DNA of 35,967 nucleotides, taken from positions 48,117-84,083 of the forward strand of contig CP070763.1 of NCBI GenBank assembly GCA_020349025.1, read 5' to 3'. A program made the position numbers and the translations under genes. The notes below the pieces were generated by a model. It was not told where the DNA came from. It saw nothing but the letters and a program-made list of their open reading frames with translations, and made no database searches. This document shows positions 16,821 to 25,210 of the stretch, piece after piece. Source of the DNA: Candidatus Latescibacterota bacterium. Lineage in GTDB: Bacteria > Krumholzibacteriota > Krumholzibacteriia > G020349025. How positions within the stretch are numbered: position 1 is the stretch's first letter; the number at the start of each line of letters is the position of its first letter.

Positions 16821-17699
16821 TCAGTGCAGGCGCGTTCCGATCCAGCGCGCCAGCGCCTGCAAGCGTGCGCTGCGTGGCCAGGAGCCGAGGGCGGCACACG
16901 CCGCATCGATGTGAGCCCGGGCTTGCCGGTGCGAGCGCTCGATGCCGAACACGGCCGGATAGGTGAGCTTGCGGGCGTTCACATCCTTGCCCGCGGTCTT
17001 TCCGAGCTGTTCCGAGGGGCGGGTGACGTCGAGCACGTCGTCCACGATCTGGAAGGCGAGGCCGAGCCGCTGCCCGATGTGGCCAAGCCGCTGCAACGCG
17101 TCGGGCGTGGCGCCAGCGCTCGCGCCGCCGCACACGATGGAGGCGCGGATCAGGGCCGCGGTCTTTGCGGAGTGGATCGCCTCGACACGCTCAGCGCTCG
17201 GTGCTGCGCCCTCCGCTTCCAAATCGAGCGCCTGTCCCCCGACCAGCTGGCGATGGCTCGCCGCAGCGGCCAGCGTGCGCACGCATTGCCAGGCTCGTTC
17301 GCGCTCGCTCCAATCCGCCTCGACGATCACCTCGTAGGCGCGATTCAGAAGCGCGTCCCCAACCAGCAGAGCCAGCGCCTCTCCGAAGCGGACGTGGCAC
17401 GTGGGACGGCCGCGGCGCAGGTCGTCGTCGTCCATGCACGGCAGGTCGTCGTGCACGAGGGAGTAGGTGTGGATGAGCTCGAGCGCGCTGGCGACATCCA
17501 GGACCGGCTCGCTCTCGCGTTCCGCCAGCATGTCGTGCGTCCACAGGCAGAGGATCGGGCGCAGACGCTTGCCACCCCCGAGAACGGCGTAGCGCATCGC
17601 TTCGATCAAGCGTTCCGGGCCGCCGTACAGGAGCTCGTCCAGACGCGCTTCGACGCGCGCGCGTGTGTCCTGCATTGCACCTTGGAGATCGTGATCCAT
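16821..17699 (-). CDS. ispA: Short-chain polyprenyl diphosphate synthase (farnesyl/geranylgeranyl type)
   Basis: This enzyme condenses IPP with allylic diphosphates to give FPP or a related chain. The 292-residue all-helical protein has the first aspartate-rich motif D-D-L-P-C-M-D (84-90), with the two-residue insertion of bacterial FPP synthases. It also has the second motif D-D-V-L-D (220-224), plus G-G-G-K-R-L-R-P near residue 41. Chain length cannot be fixed by eye; FPP is the default for this xseB-ispA-dxs context. The ATG at 17699 lies 43 bases after xseB. With dxs next door, the two ends of isoprenoid precursor synthesis are co-expressed. Confidence 0.93.
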   Translation of the reverse strand: MDHDLQGAMQDTRARVEARLDELLYGGPERLIEAMRYAVLGGGKRLRPILCLWTHDMLAERESEPVLDVASALELIHTYSLVHDDLPCMDDDDLRRGRPTCHVRFGEALALLVGDALLNRAYEVIVEADWSERERAWQCVRTLAAAASHRQLVGGQALDLEAEGAAPSAERVEAIHSAKTAALIRASIVCGGASAGATPDALQRLGHIGQRLGLAFQIVDDVLDVTRPSEQLGKTAGKDVNARKLTYPAVFGIERSHRQARAHIDAACAALGSWPRSARLQALARWIGTRLH

Positions 17700-17742
17700 G
17701 ACACTCCGACCGCGTCAAGCTCGCTGCGCTGCTGCGCTCGGG

Positions 17743-17985
17743 TCAGCTCGGGTCCATCGGCCGCGCTTCGGCGCTGCCGTCGGCGCGTTCCAGCAGCTTC
17801 TCGACACGCGCCTGCGCTTTCTCGAGCAGCGTGCTGCACTCTTCACCCAGTTTCAAGCCTTCCTCGAAGAGCTCGATCGCCCGTTCCAGCGGCACCTGGG
17901 GCGTTTCCAGCTCCTGCACGATGCGGTCGAGCTTCTGCATCGAAGCCTCAAAGTCGAGCTTCTCGTCCGCTTTTGCTTTGCCCAT
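17743..17985 (-). CDS. xseB: Exodeoxyribonuclease VII small subunit
   Basis: XseB is the small helical-hairpin subunit that coats the long coiled coil of XseA. The 80-residue protein matches the family: L-D-F-E-A-S-M-Q-K-L-D-R-I-V-Q-E-L-E-T, then V-P-L-E-R-A-I-E-L-F-E-E-G. The start is ATG 17985 with AGGA upstream; a longer reading frame to 18057 lies inside xseA. Its start codon falls 38 bases before the end of xseA, so the two are translationally coupled. Confidence 0.95.
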   Translation of the reverse strand: MGKAKADEKLDFEASMQKLDRIVQELETPQVPLERAIELFEEGLKLGEECSTLLEKAQARVEKLLERADGSAEARPMDPS

Positions 17986-19246
17986 GCTCTTCCTGTTTCG
18001 TTTCTGGTTCGCCGTACGGGGTCCACGACTCCTCGACACGCGCTGCCGCGGTGCCATCGGCGAAGTGCAGCCGCAGCGGCTGCGAGCTGCGCGTCTGTTG
18101 GGCGCGCGTCACCATGGCTCCCGACTCCATATCGATGCAGTAGACGTAGCCGCGCTTGAGCACACCGCGCGGACTGAGAGAACGCAGCTGCGCGCGCGAC
18201 GCTCGCAGCTGTGTGCGTGCCTCGTCGATGCGGGCGCGCAAGGCGCGCAGCATGCGTTCGCGCTGTGTGTCGAGGCTCTGGGCGTGCTCCTGGAGCAGGA
18301 GCCGTGGGCGTCTGAAACCGTAGCTTCCCAAGCGCGACTCGAGTCGGTGGCGTTCCACGTCGCAGCGACGGCGTAGCCCCCGCGCCATGCGATCCAGCAC
18401 CTCGCTCAAGCCCGCTTGCACCTCCTCGCGCTGCGGAACCACGAGCGCCGCCGCGGCCGTGGGCGTCGGCGCACGCACGTCGGCGACGTAGTCTGCGATC
18501 GTGGTATCCACTTCGTGCCCCACCGCGGAGACGACGGGAATGCGCGACGCAGCGATCGCGCGCGCCACGCCTTCGTCGTTGAAGGCCCACAGATCTTCCA
18601 GGCTGCCGCCGCCGCGCCCCACGACAATGACGTCGGCAGCATCGACGCGATTGACGAACTGCAGGGCTCGCACGATCTCCGCCGGAGCCGCATCCCCCTG
18701 GACGGAGACGGGGACGACCCGGATCGTGATGGGAGGCCAACGTTCACTCAACGTGGTGATCATGTCGCGCACGGCGGCACCCGTAGCCGAGGTCACCAGG
18801 GCGACCCGGTTCGGAACGCGCGGCAGACTCCGCTTGCGCGCAGGATCGAAGAGCCCCTCGCGAAGCAGCTTCTCTTTGAGCTGTCGGAAGGCAAGCTCGA
18901 GCGCACCGTGCCCCACCGGCTGCAAGCGCCGCACCTGCAGCTGGAACTTCCCCTGGGGCGGGTACAGATCGAGTCGCCCGGTGGCGCGCACGTGCAGACC
19001 GTTTTCTGGATCGAAGGCGAGCGCGCGCGCATCGCCACGAAAGAGCACCGCAGCAAGCTGCGATTGTGCATCCTTGAGAGTGAAGTACCAGTGGCCCGAG
19101 GCGTGCCGGCGTGCGTTCGAGACCTCGCCTTCGACGCAGACGTCGCCAAAGGTCGAGTCGAGAAGACGACGAACCCGATCGTTGATCTGCGTGACGGTGT
19201 ACACCCGCGCTCCGGGAGTGGAACCGAAGAGATCGGGTTGGACCAC
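17948..19246 (-). CDS. xseA: Exodeoxyribonuclease VII large subunit
   Basis: XseA is the catalytic subunit of ExoVII, which cuts single-stranded DNA from either end in repair. The 432-residue protein has an N-terminal OB fold (V-E-G-E-V-S-N-A-R-R-H-A-S-G-H-W-Y-F-T-L-K-D). The catalytic domain follows with V-T-S-A-T-G-A-A-V-R-D and V-G-R-G-G-G-S-L-E-D-L-W-A-F-N-D-E, and then the long helical region. Motif and length agree with the family. The start is GTG at 19246, with GGAGG six bases upstream. It follows folD by 25 bases. Confidence 0.96.
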   Translation of the reverse strand: MVQPDLFGSTPGARVYTVTQINDRVRRLLDSTFGDVCVEGEVSNARRHASGHWYFTLKDAQSQLAAVLFRGDARALAFDPENGLHVRATGRLDLYPPQGKFQLQVRRLQPVGHGALELAFRQLKEKLLREGLFDPARKRSLPRVPNRVALVTSATGAAVRDMITTLSERWPPITIRVVPVSVQGDAAPAEIVRALQFVNRVDAADVIVVGRGGGSLEDLWAFNDEGVARAIAASRIPVVSAVGHEVDTTIADYVADVRAPTPTAAAALVVPQREEVQAGLSEVLDRMARGLRRRCDVERHRLESRLGSYGFRRPRLLLQEHAQSLDTQRERMLRALRARIDEARTQLRASRAQLRSLSPRGVLKRGYVYCIDMESGAMVTRAQQTRSSQPLRLHFADGTAAARVEESWTPYGEPETKQEEHGQSKSGREARL

Positions 19247-19271
19247 GCCGCACCTCCAGCGACGGCCTGCG

Positions 19272-20153
19272 TCACGCCAGGCGCTTGCGGCGCCACGCCA
19301 GCGCCGTGTTCCTCATTAGCATCGCGACCGTCATCGGCCCCACGCCACCCGGTACCGGCGTGATCGCCCCCGCGACCTCGACCGCCTGCGCGAAGTCGAC
19401 GTCGCCGACGAGCCGGGCGCGGCCCGACTCTCCACCCGGGAGACGGTGGATGCCCACGTCGATGACGGTCGCGCCGGGCTGGAGCCACGCTCCCTGAACG
19501 AAACGCGCGCTCCCCGCAGCCGCCACGACGACCTCCGCTTCACGAATCCGCTCCGGGATGTCGCGGCTGCGCGTGTGCAGAACGGTCACGGTGGCGTTGC
19601 CCACCGCAGCGCGACGCAGCAGAAGAAGAGCCAACGGTTTGCCCACCAGGTTGCTGCGCCCGAGGATCACGGCGCGGCGCCCGGCGAGATCGATCTCGTA
19701 GCGTCGCAAAAGTTCGACGATGCCTGCCGGTGTGCACGGCACGAAGCCGCTCGAATCGTCCGCCACGAGCTTTCCCAGGTTCACAGGGTGCAGACCATCG
19801 ACATCTTTGGTCGGATCCAGGAGACGCAATAGAGCGTCGGAATCGATGCCCGCTGGCAAGGGGAGCTGCAAGAGGATTCCATCGACCTCGTCATCGGCAT
19901 TGAGCCGCTGCAGCACCTCTGCTACCTGCGCGTCGGAAGCGCTCGCAGGCAGCTGCTCGAGCCGCGAACCGATTCCGCAGCGATCGCACGCTTTCATCTT
20001 GTTGCGAACGTAGACGCGCGAGGCCGGATCGTCGCCGACGAGCACGGCGGCCAACGAAGGCGGCCGCGCAGCAGCAGCGGCGGTCACCTCGTCGCCAATC
20101 TCCTCGAGCACCGCGTTGGCGACGCTCTTGCCGTCGAGAATGCGAGCAGACAA
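19272..20153 (-). CDS. folD: Bifunctional methylenetetrahydrofolate dehydrogenase/cyclohydrolase
   Basis: FolD interconverts 5,10-methylene-, methenyl- and 10-formyl-THF with NADP. The 293-residue protein has the catalytic lysine region Y-V-R-N-K-M-K-A (K52), D-G-I-L-L-Q-L-P-L-P, the D-V-D-G-L-H-P-V-N-L-G-K substrate loop, and the Rossmann segment V-I-L-G-R-S-N-L-V-G-K-P. It ends with T-P-V-P-G-G-V-G-P-M-T. The start is TTG at 20153 with GGAGA five bases upstream; no in-frame ATG or GTG fits. A perfect hairpin (20165-20186) lies directly next to this ribosome site. It is probably first in the folD-xseA-xseB-ispA-dxs-nadK operon, following the 6S RNA gene. Confidence 0.96.
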   Translation of the reverse strand: MSARILDGKSVANAVLEEIGDEVTAAAAARPPSLAAVLVGDDPASRVYVRNKMKACDRCGIGSRLEQLPASASDAQVAEVLQRLNADDEVDGILLQLPLPAGIDSDALLRLLDPTKDVDGLHPVNLGKLVADDSSGFVPCTPAGIVELLRRYEIDLAGRRAVILGRSNLVGKPLALLLLRRAAVGNATVTVLHTRSRDIPERIREAEVVVAAAGSARFVQGAWLQPGATVIDVGIHRLPGGESGRARLVGDVDFAQAVEVAGAITPVPGGVGPMTVAMLMRNTALAWRRKRLA

Positions 20154-20164
20154 GTCTCTCCTTC

Positions 20165-20186
20165 CGCGTCGCCGTGCGGCGACGCG
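20165..20186 (-). promoter_or_regulatory. Perfect hairpin beside the folD ribosome site
   Basis: A 9-bp GC-rich stem with a 4-base loop ends two bases before the GGAGA that serves the folD TTG start. It could end the 6S transcript or tune folD translation. No T-run follows. Confidence 0.5.
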
Positions 20187-20235
20187 ATCCCCATGTTACA
20201 CAAAACGCTGACGGGAGGCGGGAGGTGTGGAAGGC

Positions 20236-20433
20236 CGCGAAAGTGGAAATTCCCCGCCGCGCCGTGAGTCGAGTTCTTCCTGGGCCTGGATCACCAGGTG
20301 GGCACCACGGCACGATTCTCTGTCTCAACCCGTTTCGGAGTCATGACATCAAACCGTGCGTCAGGTTCCCGTCCACGAAGTGTTGGCTCAAAAAAAATAT
20401 CGACTCACCTGCGGAGCAGGGAATTCTTTCAAC
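20236..20433 (-). ncRNA. ssrS: 6S RNA
   Basis: The ~198-base region between zapA and folD folds like 6S RNA, the open-promoter mimic that binds sigma-70 RNA polymerase. The 5' part (20433-20401) pairs with the 3' part (20275-20240). GTGAGTCGA is matched perfectly and GAATTCCC pairs with GGGGAATT, closing a long stem. A large central bubble and an apical arm with CACCTGG follow. Gene order zapA - 6S - folate enzyme is classic for ssrS. A TTGCGT/TATACT promoter sits at the right distance. Ends are estimates (a few bases). Confidence 0.78.
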
Positions 20434-20439
20434 AACGCG

Positions 20440-20469
20440 AGTATAGCGAATGCGTTCACACGCACGCAA
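20440..20469 (-). promoter_or_regulatory. Promoter of 6S RNA
   Basis: TTGCGT (20469-20464), 18 bases and TATACT (20445-20440) on the minus strand predict an RNA start near 20433, exactly where the 6S closing stem begins. Confidence 0.6.
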
Positions 20470-20511
20470 GCTGTAAGAGTCATCCGACGCAAGAAGTCTG
20501 GAAACGACGAC

Positions 20512-20796
20512 CTAGAGTTCGCGCGCGAGGACTTCCGAAAGTTCCTCGGCTTTCGCCGTCACGTCTTTTTCCGTCTGTTCACGTATGCGTCGTTCCTGAA
20601 ACACCTCGTCGGCAATGTTGATGGCCGCGAGGATCGCGACCTTCGTCGAAGAGACGAGTCGTTGCTTCTCCGCAATCTCCCGCATCTTCGCGTCCACGTA
20701 CGCTGCAATGGTCTTCACGTACTCGGATTCCGCATCGGCGCGGATGTGGTATTCGCTGCCGAAGATTTCCACACGCGTGCTTTTCACACGGTCCAT
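20512..20796 (-). CDS. zapA: Cell division protein ZapA
   Basis: ZapA bundles FtsZ filaments at the division ring. The 94-residue protein has the short beta N-terminus (S-T-R-V-E-I-F-G-S-E-Y-H-I-R-A-D), the helix with V-D-A-K-M-R-E-I, A-I-L-A-A-I-N-I-A-D-E and a coiled-coil C-terminus. Length is normal. ATG 20796 has GGAG five bases upstream. It lies 29 bases after a ZapB-like coiled coil, so the pair is probably co-transcribed, and the 6S gene follows as in many bacteria. Confidence 0.92.
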   Translation of the reverse strand: MDRVKSTRVEIFGSEYHIRADAESEYVKTIAAYVDAKMREIAEKQRLVSSTKVAILAAINIADEVFQERRIREQTEKDVTAKAEELSEVLAREL

Positions 20797-20825
20797 GGGA
20801 TCTCCCCGCCCGGGCCGGAGGCCGT

Positions 20826-21125
20826 TCAGATCTCCAGCTCTTCGAATTTGGCCAGCATACTGTCGATGCGGCTCCGAATCTCCTCGCGATCACGCTCGAA
20901 GCGCGACCACTCCTCCTCCCTCTCTCGCAGCGCGAGGCCCTCGCGCAGCAGCTCGTCCTTTTCCCGCGCCAGAGAGCCCGCACGGGTCTCGAGCTCGCGA
21001 TTGAGCTCGAGCAGACGCGCCGTCTCCGATTCCAGGCGCTGCTTCTCCATCTTCAGACGCCCGATCAGTTCGACGGCCTGCTGCACACGTTCTTCGAGCC
21101 GTACCAGGCTCTCCATCTGTTCCAC
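20826..21125 (-). CDS. Small coiled-coil protein, ZapB-like
   Basis: A 99-residue protein that is almost wholly a single charged coiled coil, from E-R-V-Q-Q-A-V-E-L-I-G-R-L-K to R-S-R-I-D-S-M-L-A-K-F-E-E-L-E. No other domain is seen. Size, composition and position directly before zapA match ZapB-type division-ring proteins, which bridge ZapA to the chromosome; coiled-coil similarity alone would be weak. The start is GTG 21125 with GGAGG about nine bases upstream; ATG 21116 is an alternative. It follows pheT by 30 bases. Confidence 0.72.
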   Translation of the reverse strand: MEQMESLVRLEERVQQAVELIGRLKMEKQRLESETARLLELNRELETRAGSLAREKDELLREGLALREREEEWSRFERDREEIRSRIDSMLAKFEELEI

Positions 21126-21155
21126 GCGTCATCGCCTCCCATCCCAGTGCGGCTC

Positions 21156-23561
21156 TCAGAGCCTTCGCAGTTCAACCCCGAGCGTCTCCGAAAGACGCCG
21201 AACGATGGCGTCGATCTGTCGATCCACGACGTCGTCGGTGAGCGTGCGCTCAGGGGAGCGGAATCGCAAGCGCAAGCCGATGCTGTGCTTGTCCTCCCCG
21301 AGTGCACGATCTTCGAAGACGTCGAAACAGTTGATCGACTCGAGCAGCGGCCCGCCGGCGCCGACGACCGCTGCGTGTACCTTTTCGTATGCGACGCGTC
21401 GAGGAACGACAAGGGAAAGATCACGCTTCACGGCAGGAAAGCGCGGGATCCCTTTGAACACCCGACGTTCGGGGAGGTGTCGCACCAGGGCATCGACGTC
21501 GAGGTCGAGCAGAAAAACGGGGGTGTCGACGTCGTACGCCCGCAGCACCTCCTCCGCAACCAGACCTCCGCCTCCCACGGTGCCGTAACTCCCCGAAATC
21601 ATGAAACTTGCAGCGAAGTCAAGGAACGGCTCAGTATATCCAGCGCTCCAGACGCTGTCAACGCCGAGGTGTTCGAGCAGTGCCTCGGCATCCCCCTTCA
21701 GGTCGAACAGGTCGCTCGCTTGCAGCGTCTCAGCCCAACCCTCCGGACGGCGCGCACCGCATGCAACGGCAACAAGCCGCTCCGACTCTTGTGGCAGCCC
21801 TTCGCTCGAGTCCTCGACCGCAACGTAGACGCGGTCGACGGCAAAGAGACGCAGCGCTGCGCTTCCGTGATGGATGTTGTGGCGGACAACGCGCACGACG
21901 TTGGGAACGAGCGAGGTGCGCAACGTATCGAGTGAGGCCACCAGAGGGTTGCGGACGCGGACCACACGCCGACGTACGTCGTCGGAGGCAAGCTGCAGCC
22001 GATCGGGATCGCTGCGATCCATGAACGCACTCGTGAGCACCTCGCGGTAGCCGAGCCCCACCAGCGTGTGGCGCAGGCGCGTGAGGAACTCGTGGCGCGC
22101 GTTCGGGCGCTGCATGAGCGGCGCCGGCGGCAGCACGTCTTCCGGAATGTTGTCGTATCCGTGCACACGCGCGACCTCTTCGACCAGATCGATCTCGGCC
22201 TGCAGGTCGCGTCGAAACGTGGGCACCTCGACGTCGACACCCGCTTCGGCGGGCTCCGCCTCGAGCTGCAGCCGCTGCAGCAGCCGCGCCATCTCGGCCG
22301 CTCCCAGCTCCGTCCCGATGAGGCGGTTGGCGCGCGCGCTGCGCAGGTGCAGTCGTATCGGGGCGAGCGGGCGCGGATAGGCGTCGTCGTGCTGCTCCCG
22401 CACCGCGCCGCCACACACCTCGAGCAGCAGCTGTGTCGCACGGTCGGCGACCCAGCGAACGGAGGCGGCATCGGTGCCGCGCTCGAAGCGGTAGGATGCG
22501 TCGGTATCGATCGCGAGCTTGCGACGTCCGCTGCGCACGAGGTCGGCACGAAAGTGCGCCACCTCGAGAAAGACATCGCGCGTCGACGGTTGGATCGCGC
22601 TTTCCACGCCCCCCATGATCCCCGCCAACGCAACCGGGCCTTCGGCGTCCGCAATCACCAGGATGTCGGGATCGAGCTCGCGATCGACACCGTCGAGCGT
22701 GCGCAGCTTCTCCCCGGCCCGGGCGCGACGCACGATGATCCGATCGCCGCGCACGGCGGCGAGGTCGAAGGCGTGGATCGGTTGTCCCGTCTCGAAGAGG
22801 ACGTAGTTCGTCACGTCGACGACGTTGTTGATCGGCTCCAGTTGCATGCTGGCGAGTCGTGCCTGCATCCATGCGGGCGAGGGCCCCACCTCGACGTCAC
22901 GAATGGCGCGGCCGAGATAGCGCAGACCATCTTGCACGTCGGCGAGCTCGATGCGCACCGGCGCCGGCTCGGCGACGGCCTCGCTCCACACGGGGGGTCG
23001 TTTCAGAGGCGTGCCGTACACGGCCGCCACCTCACGCGCCACGCCGATCAGGCCGAGACAGTCGGGGCGATTCGGCGTGATCTCTGCCTCGAGCACGGTC
23101 TCGTCACTGCCCGGCACGCCGGTGAAAGGCGCGCCACTCTCCAGCGCCGAGTCGAGCTCCAGAATGCCGGCGGCGTCCGTGCCGAGCCCGAGCTCGCGCG
23201 CCGAGCAGATCATTCCTTGCGACACCTCGCCGCGGATCTTCGACTTGCGGATCTTCACGCCACCCGGCAAGCGCGCCCCGACCGTCGCCACGGCCACGGT
23301 CAAGCCGGCGCGAACGTTGGGTGCACCGCAGACGATGCGCAGCTCTTCCCCGCCGACGTCGACGCGGCAGACGCTGAGCTTGTCGGCGTTGGGATGCTGG
23401 CCGCTCTCGAGGACACGCCCGACCTGCACTCCCTGCCACTCCGGCGCCGGCGCGTGCACCGCCTCGATCTTTGTTCCCGACATGGTGAGGTCGTGTGCCA
23501 ACGTTTGCGCGTCGACGTTGAAGTCCACGTAGTCACGCAACCAGCTCAGGGGGATCCGCAT
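21156..23561 (-). CDS. pheT: Phenylalanyl-tRNA synthetase beta subunit
   Basis: PheT is the large subunit of the (alpha-beta)2 PheRS; it binds tRNA-Phe and edits Tyr-tRNA. The 801-residue protein has the N-terminal tRNA-binding OB domain (about 40-150, with H-P-N-A-D-K-L and C-G-A-P-N-V). The B3/B4 editing region follows (N-R-P-D-C-L-G-L-I-G-V-A-R-E-V-A, then I-N-N-V-V-D-V-T-N-Y-V), then B5 and the catalytic-like domain. The FDX-ACB anticodon-binding domain (last ~95 residues, F-P-A-V-K-R-D-L-S-L-V-V) closes the protein. Length is standard. ATG 23561 has GGAG upstream, 17 bases after pheS. Confidence 0.97.
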   Translation of the reverse strand: MRIPLSWLRDYVDFNVDAQTLAHDLTMSGTKIEAVHAPAPEWQGVQVGRVLESGQHPNADKLSVCRVDVGGEELRIVCGAPNVRAGLTVAVATVGARLPGGVKIRKSKIRGEVSQGMICSARELGLGTDAAGILELDSALESGAPFTGVPGSDETVLEAEITPNRPDCLGLIGVAREVAAVYGTPLKRPPVWSEAVAEPAPVRIELADVQDGLRYLGRAIRDVEVGPSPAWMQARLASMQLEPINNVVDVTNYVLFETGQPIHAFDLAAVRGDRIIVRRARAGEKLRTLDGVDRELDPDILVIADAEGPVALAGIMGGVESAIQPSTRDVFLEVAHFRADLVRSGRRKLAIDTDASYRFERGTDAASVRWVADRATQLLLEVCGGAVREQHDDAYPRPLAPIRLHLRSARANRLIGTELGAAEMARLLQRLQLEAEPAEAGVDVEVPTFRRDLQAEIDLVEEVARVHGYDNIPEDVLPPAPLMQRPNARHEFLTRLRHTLVGLGYREVLTSAFMDRSDPDRLQLASDDVRRRVVRVRNPLVASLDTLRTSLVPNVVRVVRHNIHHGSAALRLFAVDRVYVAVEDSSEGLPQESERLVAVACGARRPEGWAETLQASDLFDLKGDAEALLEHLGVDSVWSAGYTEPFLDFAASFMISGSYGTVGGGGLVAEEVLRAYDVDTPVFLLDLDVDALVRHLPERRVFKGIPRFPAVKRDLSLVVPRRVAYEKVHAAVVGAGGPLLESINCFDVFEDRALGEDKHSIGLRLRFRSPERTLTDDVVDRQIDAIVRRLSETLGVELRRL

Positions 23562-23578
23562 GCCGTCTCCATCGAGGC

Positions 23579-24607
23579 CTAGAATTGCGACAGGAAGCGC
23601 ACGTCGTTCTCGAGAAAGAGTCGGATGTCGTTGATGCCATGCCGAAGCATCGAGATGCGCTCGATTCCCATTCCAAAGGCGAACCCGGTGACCTCCTCCG
23701 GATCGTATCCGGAGGCCTCAAACACGTTGGGGTGGACCATGCCAGCCCCCATGATCTCGATCCAGCCTTCGTTCCCGCACACCCGGCAGCCACGCCCCTG
23801 ACACGCGAAGCAGGTCATGTCGACGTCGACGCTCGGCTCCGTGAAGGGGAAGAAGTGCGGCTTGAAGCGCACCGACCGCCCGCTGCCGAAGAGTCGCTGC
23901 ACGAAGTGCGACACCGTCGCCTTCAGGTCGATCATCGAGACGTTGCGGTCGACGTAGAGTCCTTCGAGCTGGAAGAACTCCGCGGCGTGCGAGGCATCGA
24001 TCTGCTCGTTGCGGTAGACGCGCCCCGGCACCACGATGCGCACGGGCGGCGGCTGCGAGCGCATGATGCGCACCTGCATCGGCGACGTCTGCGTGCGCAG
24101 CAGCACACGATCGTCGATCCAGAAGGTGTCCTGCAGGTCGCGTGCGGGGTGGTTCGGCGGGAAGTTGAGCGCCTCGAAGTTGTAGCTTTCCAGCTCCACC
24201 TCGGGACCGGTGGCGATCGAGAAGCCGAGCCGCTCGAAGATCGCCAGCATCTCGTCGAGCACCTGGAGCGCGATGTGGTGGCCACCCACCCAGCGCGGTC
24301 GGCCCGGCAGCGAGGCGTCGACTTTTGGCCCGGCGCCCGAGTCGCCGCGCAGGCGGCTCTCGACCTGCTGCAGCTCTTCGTGGAGTGTCGACTTCAGCGT
24401 GTTGAGCTCGCGCCCCAGCTGCGGGCGCTGCGCGGAATCGAAGCCGGACAGCGAGACGAAGAGCGCAGACAGCTCCCCCTTGCGCCCGACCCAACGCACA
24501 CGCCACGCCTCGAGCGCCTCTCGGTCCGCCACCGATTGCAGCTGCGCCAACGCGGTGTCGCGCATCGTGGCGATGCGTTGGCGCAACGCTCCCGCTTGCT
24601 CCACCAC
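23579..24607 (-). CDS. pheS: Phenylalanyl-tRNA synthetase alpha subunit
   Basis: PheS carries the class II active site that makes Phe-AMP and charges tRNA-Phe. The 342-residue protein has the N-terminal coiled coil (1-85), motif 2 region (P-G-R-V-Y-R-N-E), H-A-A-E-F-F-Q-L-E-G-L and motif 3 (G-M-G-I-E-R-I-S-M-L-R-H-G-I). It also has a Cys-rich insert, C-F-A-C-Q-G-R-G-C-R-V-C, just before G-W-I-E-I-M-G-A-G-M, which is common in bacterial PheS. The start is GTG 24607 next to a second GTG at 24604, four bases after the rplT stop. Confidence 0.97.
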   Translation of the reverse strand: MVEQAGALRQRIATMRDTALAQLQSVADREALEAWRVRWVGRKGELSALFVSLSGFDSAQRPQLGRELNTLKSTLHEELQQVESRLRGDSGAGPKVDASLPGRPRWVGGHHIALQVLDEMLAIFERLGFSIATGPEVELESYNFEALNFPPNHPARDLQDTFWIDDRVLLRTQTSPMQVRIMRSQPPPVRIVVPGRVYRNEQIDASHAAEFFQLEGLYVDRNVSMIDLKATVSHFVQRLFGSGRSVRFKPHFFPFTEPSVDVDMTCFACQGRGCRVCGNEGWIEIMGAGMVHPNVFEASGYDPEEVTGFAFGMGIERISMLRHGINDIRLFLENDVRFLSQF

Positions 24608-24611
24608 GATC

Positions 24612-24968
24612 TCAGCTCTTGGCCTGTTTGGCGGTTTCTACGAGCTTCTGGAAGCCCTCGGCGTCGTTCACGGCCATCTCGGCCAGCACCTTGCGGTTGA
24701 TCTCGACCTGCGACTGACGCAAGCCGCTCATGAGCGTGCTGTAGGAGAGACCATGCTGGCGCGCGGCGGCGTTGATCCGAATGATCCATAGCCGCCTGAA
24801 GTCGCGCTTGCGTGCGCGCCGGTCACGAAACGCGTACTGGAGCGAGCGCTCCACCGCTTCCTTTGCGGTCTTGTAGAGTCGGCTCTTGCCGCCGCGGTAG
24901 CCTTTGGCTTGCTTCAGCACCTTGTGGTGCCGGGCGCGTGCGGCGACATTGTTCGTCGCGCGTGGCAT
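24612..24968 (-). CDS. rplT: 50S ribosomal protein L20
   Basis: L20 binds 23S rRNA early in 50S assembly and, in known bacteria, represses its own operon. The 118-residue basic protein matches the family: [30 protein letters not shown]... and [21 protein letters not shown] 24968 has AGGGA upstream and lies nine bases after rpmI. Confidence 0.98.
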   Translation of the reverse strand: MPRATNNVAARARHHKVLKQAKGYRGGKSRLYKTAKEAVERSLQYAFRDRRARKRDFRRLWIIRINAAARQHGLSYSTLMSGLRQSQVEINRKVLAEMAVNDAEGFQKLVETAKQAKS

Positions 24969-24977
24969 GGGCTTCCC

Positions 24978-25172
24978 TCACAGGTTGAGCAGTGCTTTCA
25001 GGCGCTTTTCTTCCGCCTGGGCGATCATCTCCGAGCTACGCAGGCGTCGCTTCTGCTTGCGCGTCTTGCTGCTGAGCAGATGGCTGTGATACGCCTTCTT
25101 GCGTTTCAGTCGCCCTGTGGCACTGCGTTTGACACGTTTTGCCAGCCCCCGGTGGCTCTTCATCTTCGGCAC
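24978..25172 (-). CDS. rpmI: 50S ribosomal protein L35
   Basis: L35 is a small structural protein of the large ribosomal subunit. The 64-residue product (V/M-P-K-M-K-S-H-R-G-L-A-K-R-V-K ...) has the family's exact length. I chose GTG 25172 rather than ATG 25190 because GGAGG lies eight bases before the GTG and P-K-M-K is the conserved N-terminus. It follows infC by 38 bases. Confidence 0.96.
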   Translation of the reverse strand: MPKMKSHRGLAKRVKRSATGRLKRKKAYHSHLLSSKTRKQKRRLRSSEMIAQAEEKRLKALLNL

Positions 25173-25210
25173 GCGAGATTCCTCCTTCATCCAGCGCGAC
25201 GTCCCACGCT

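Noticed and set aside
14840..16966. 708-residue open frame on the plus strand opposite dxs
   Set aside because: dxs motifs are unmistakable on the minus strand; the plus-strand product has no motif and is a codon-bias shadow.
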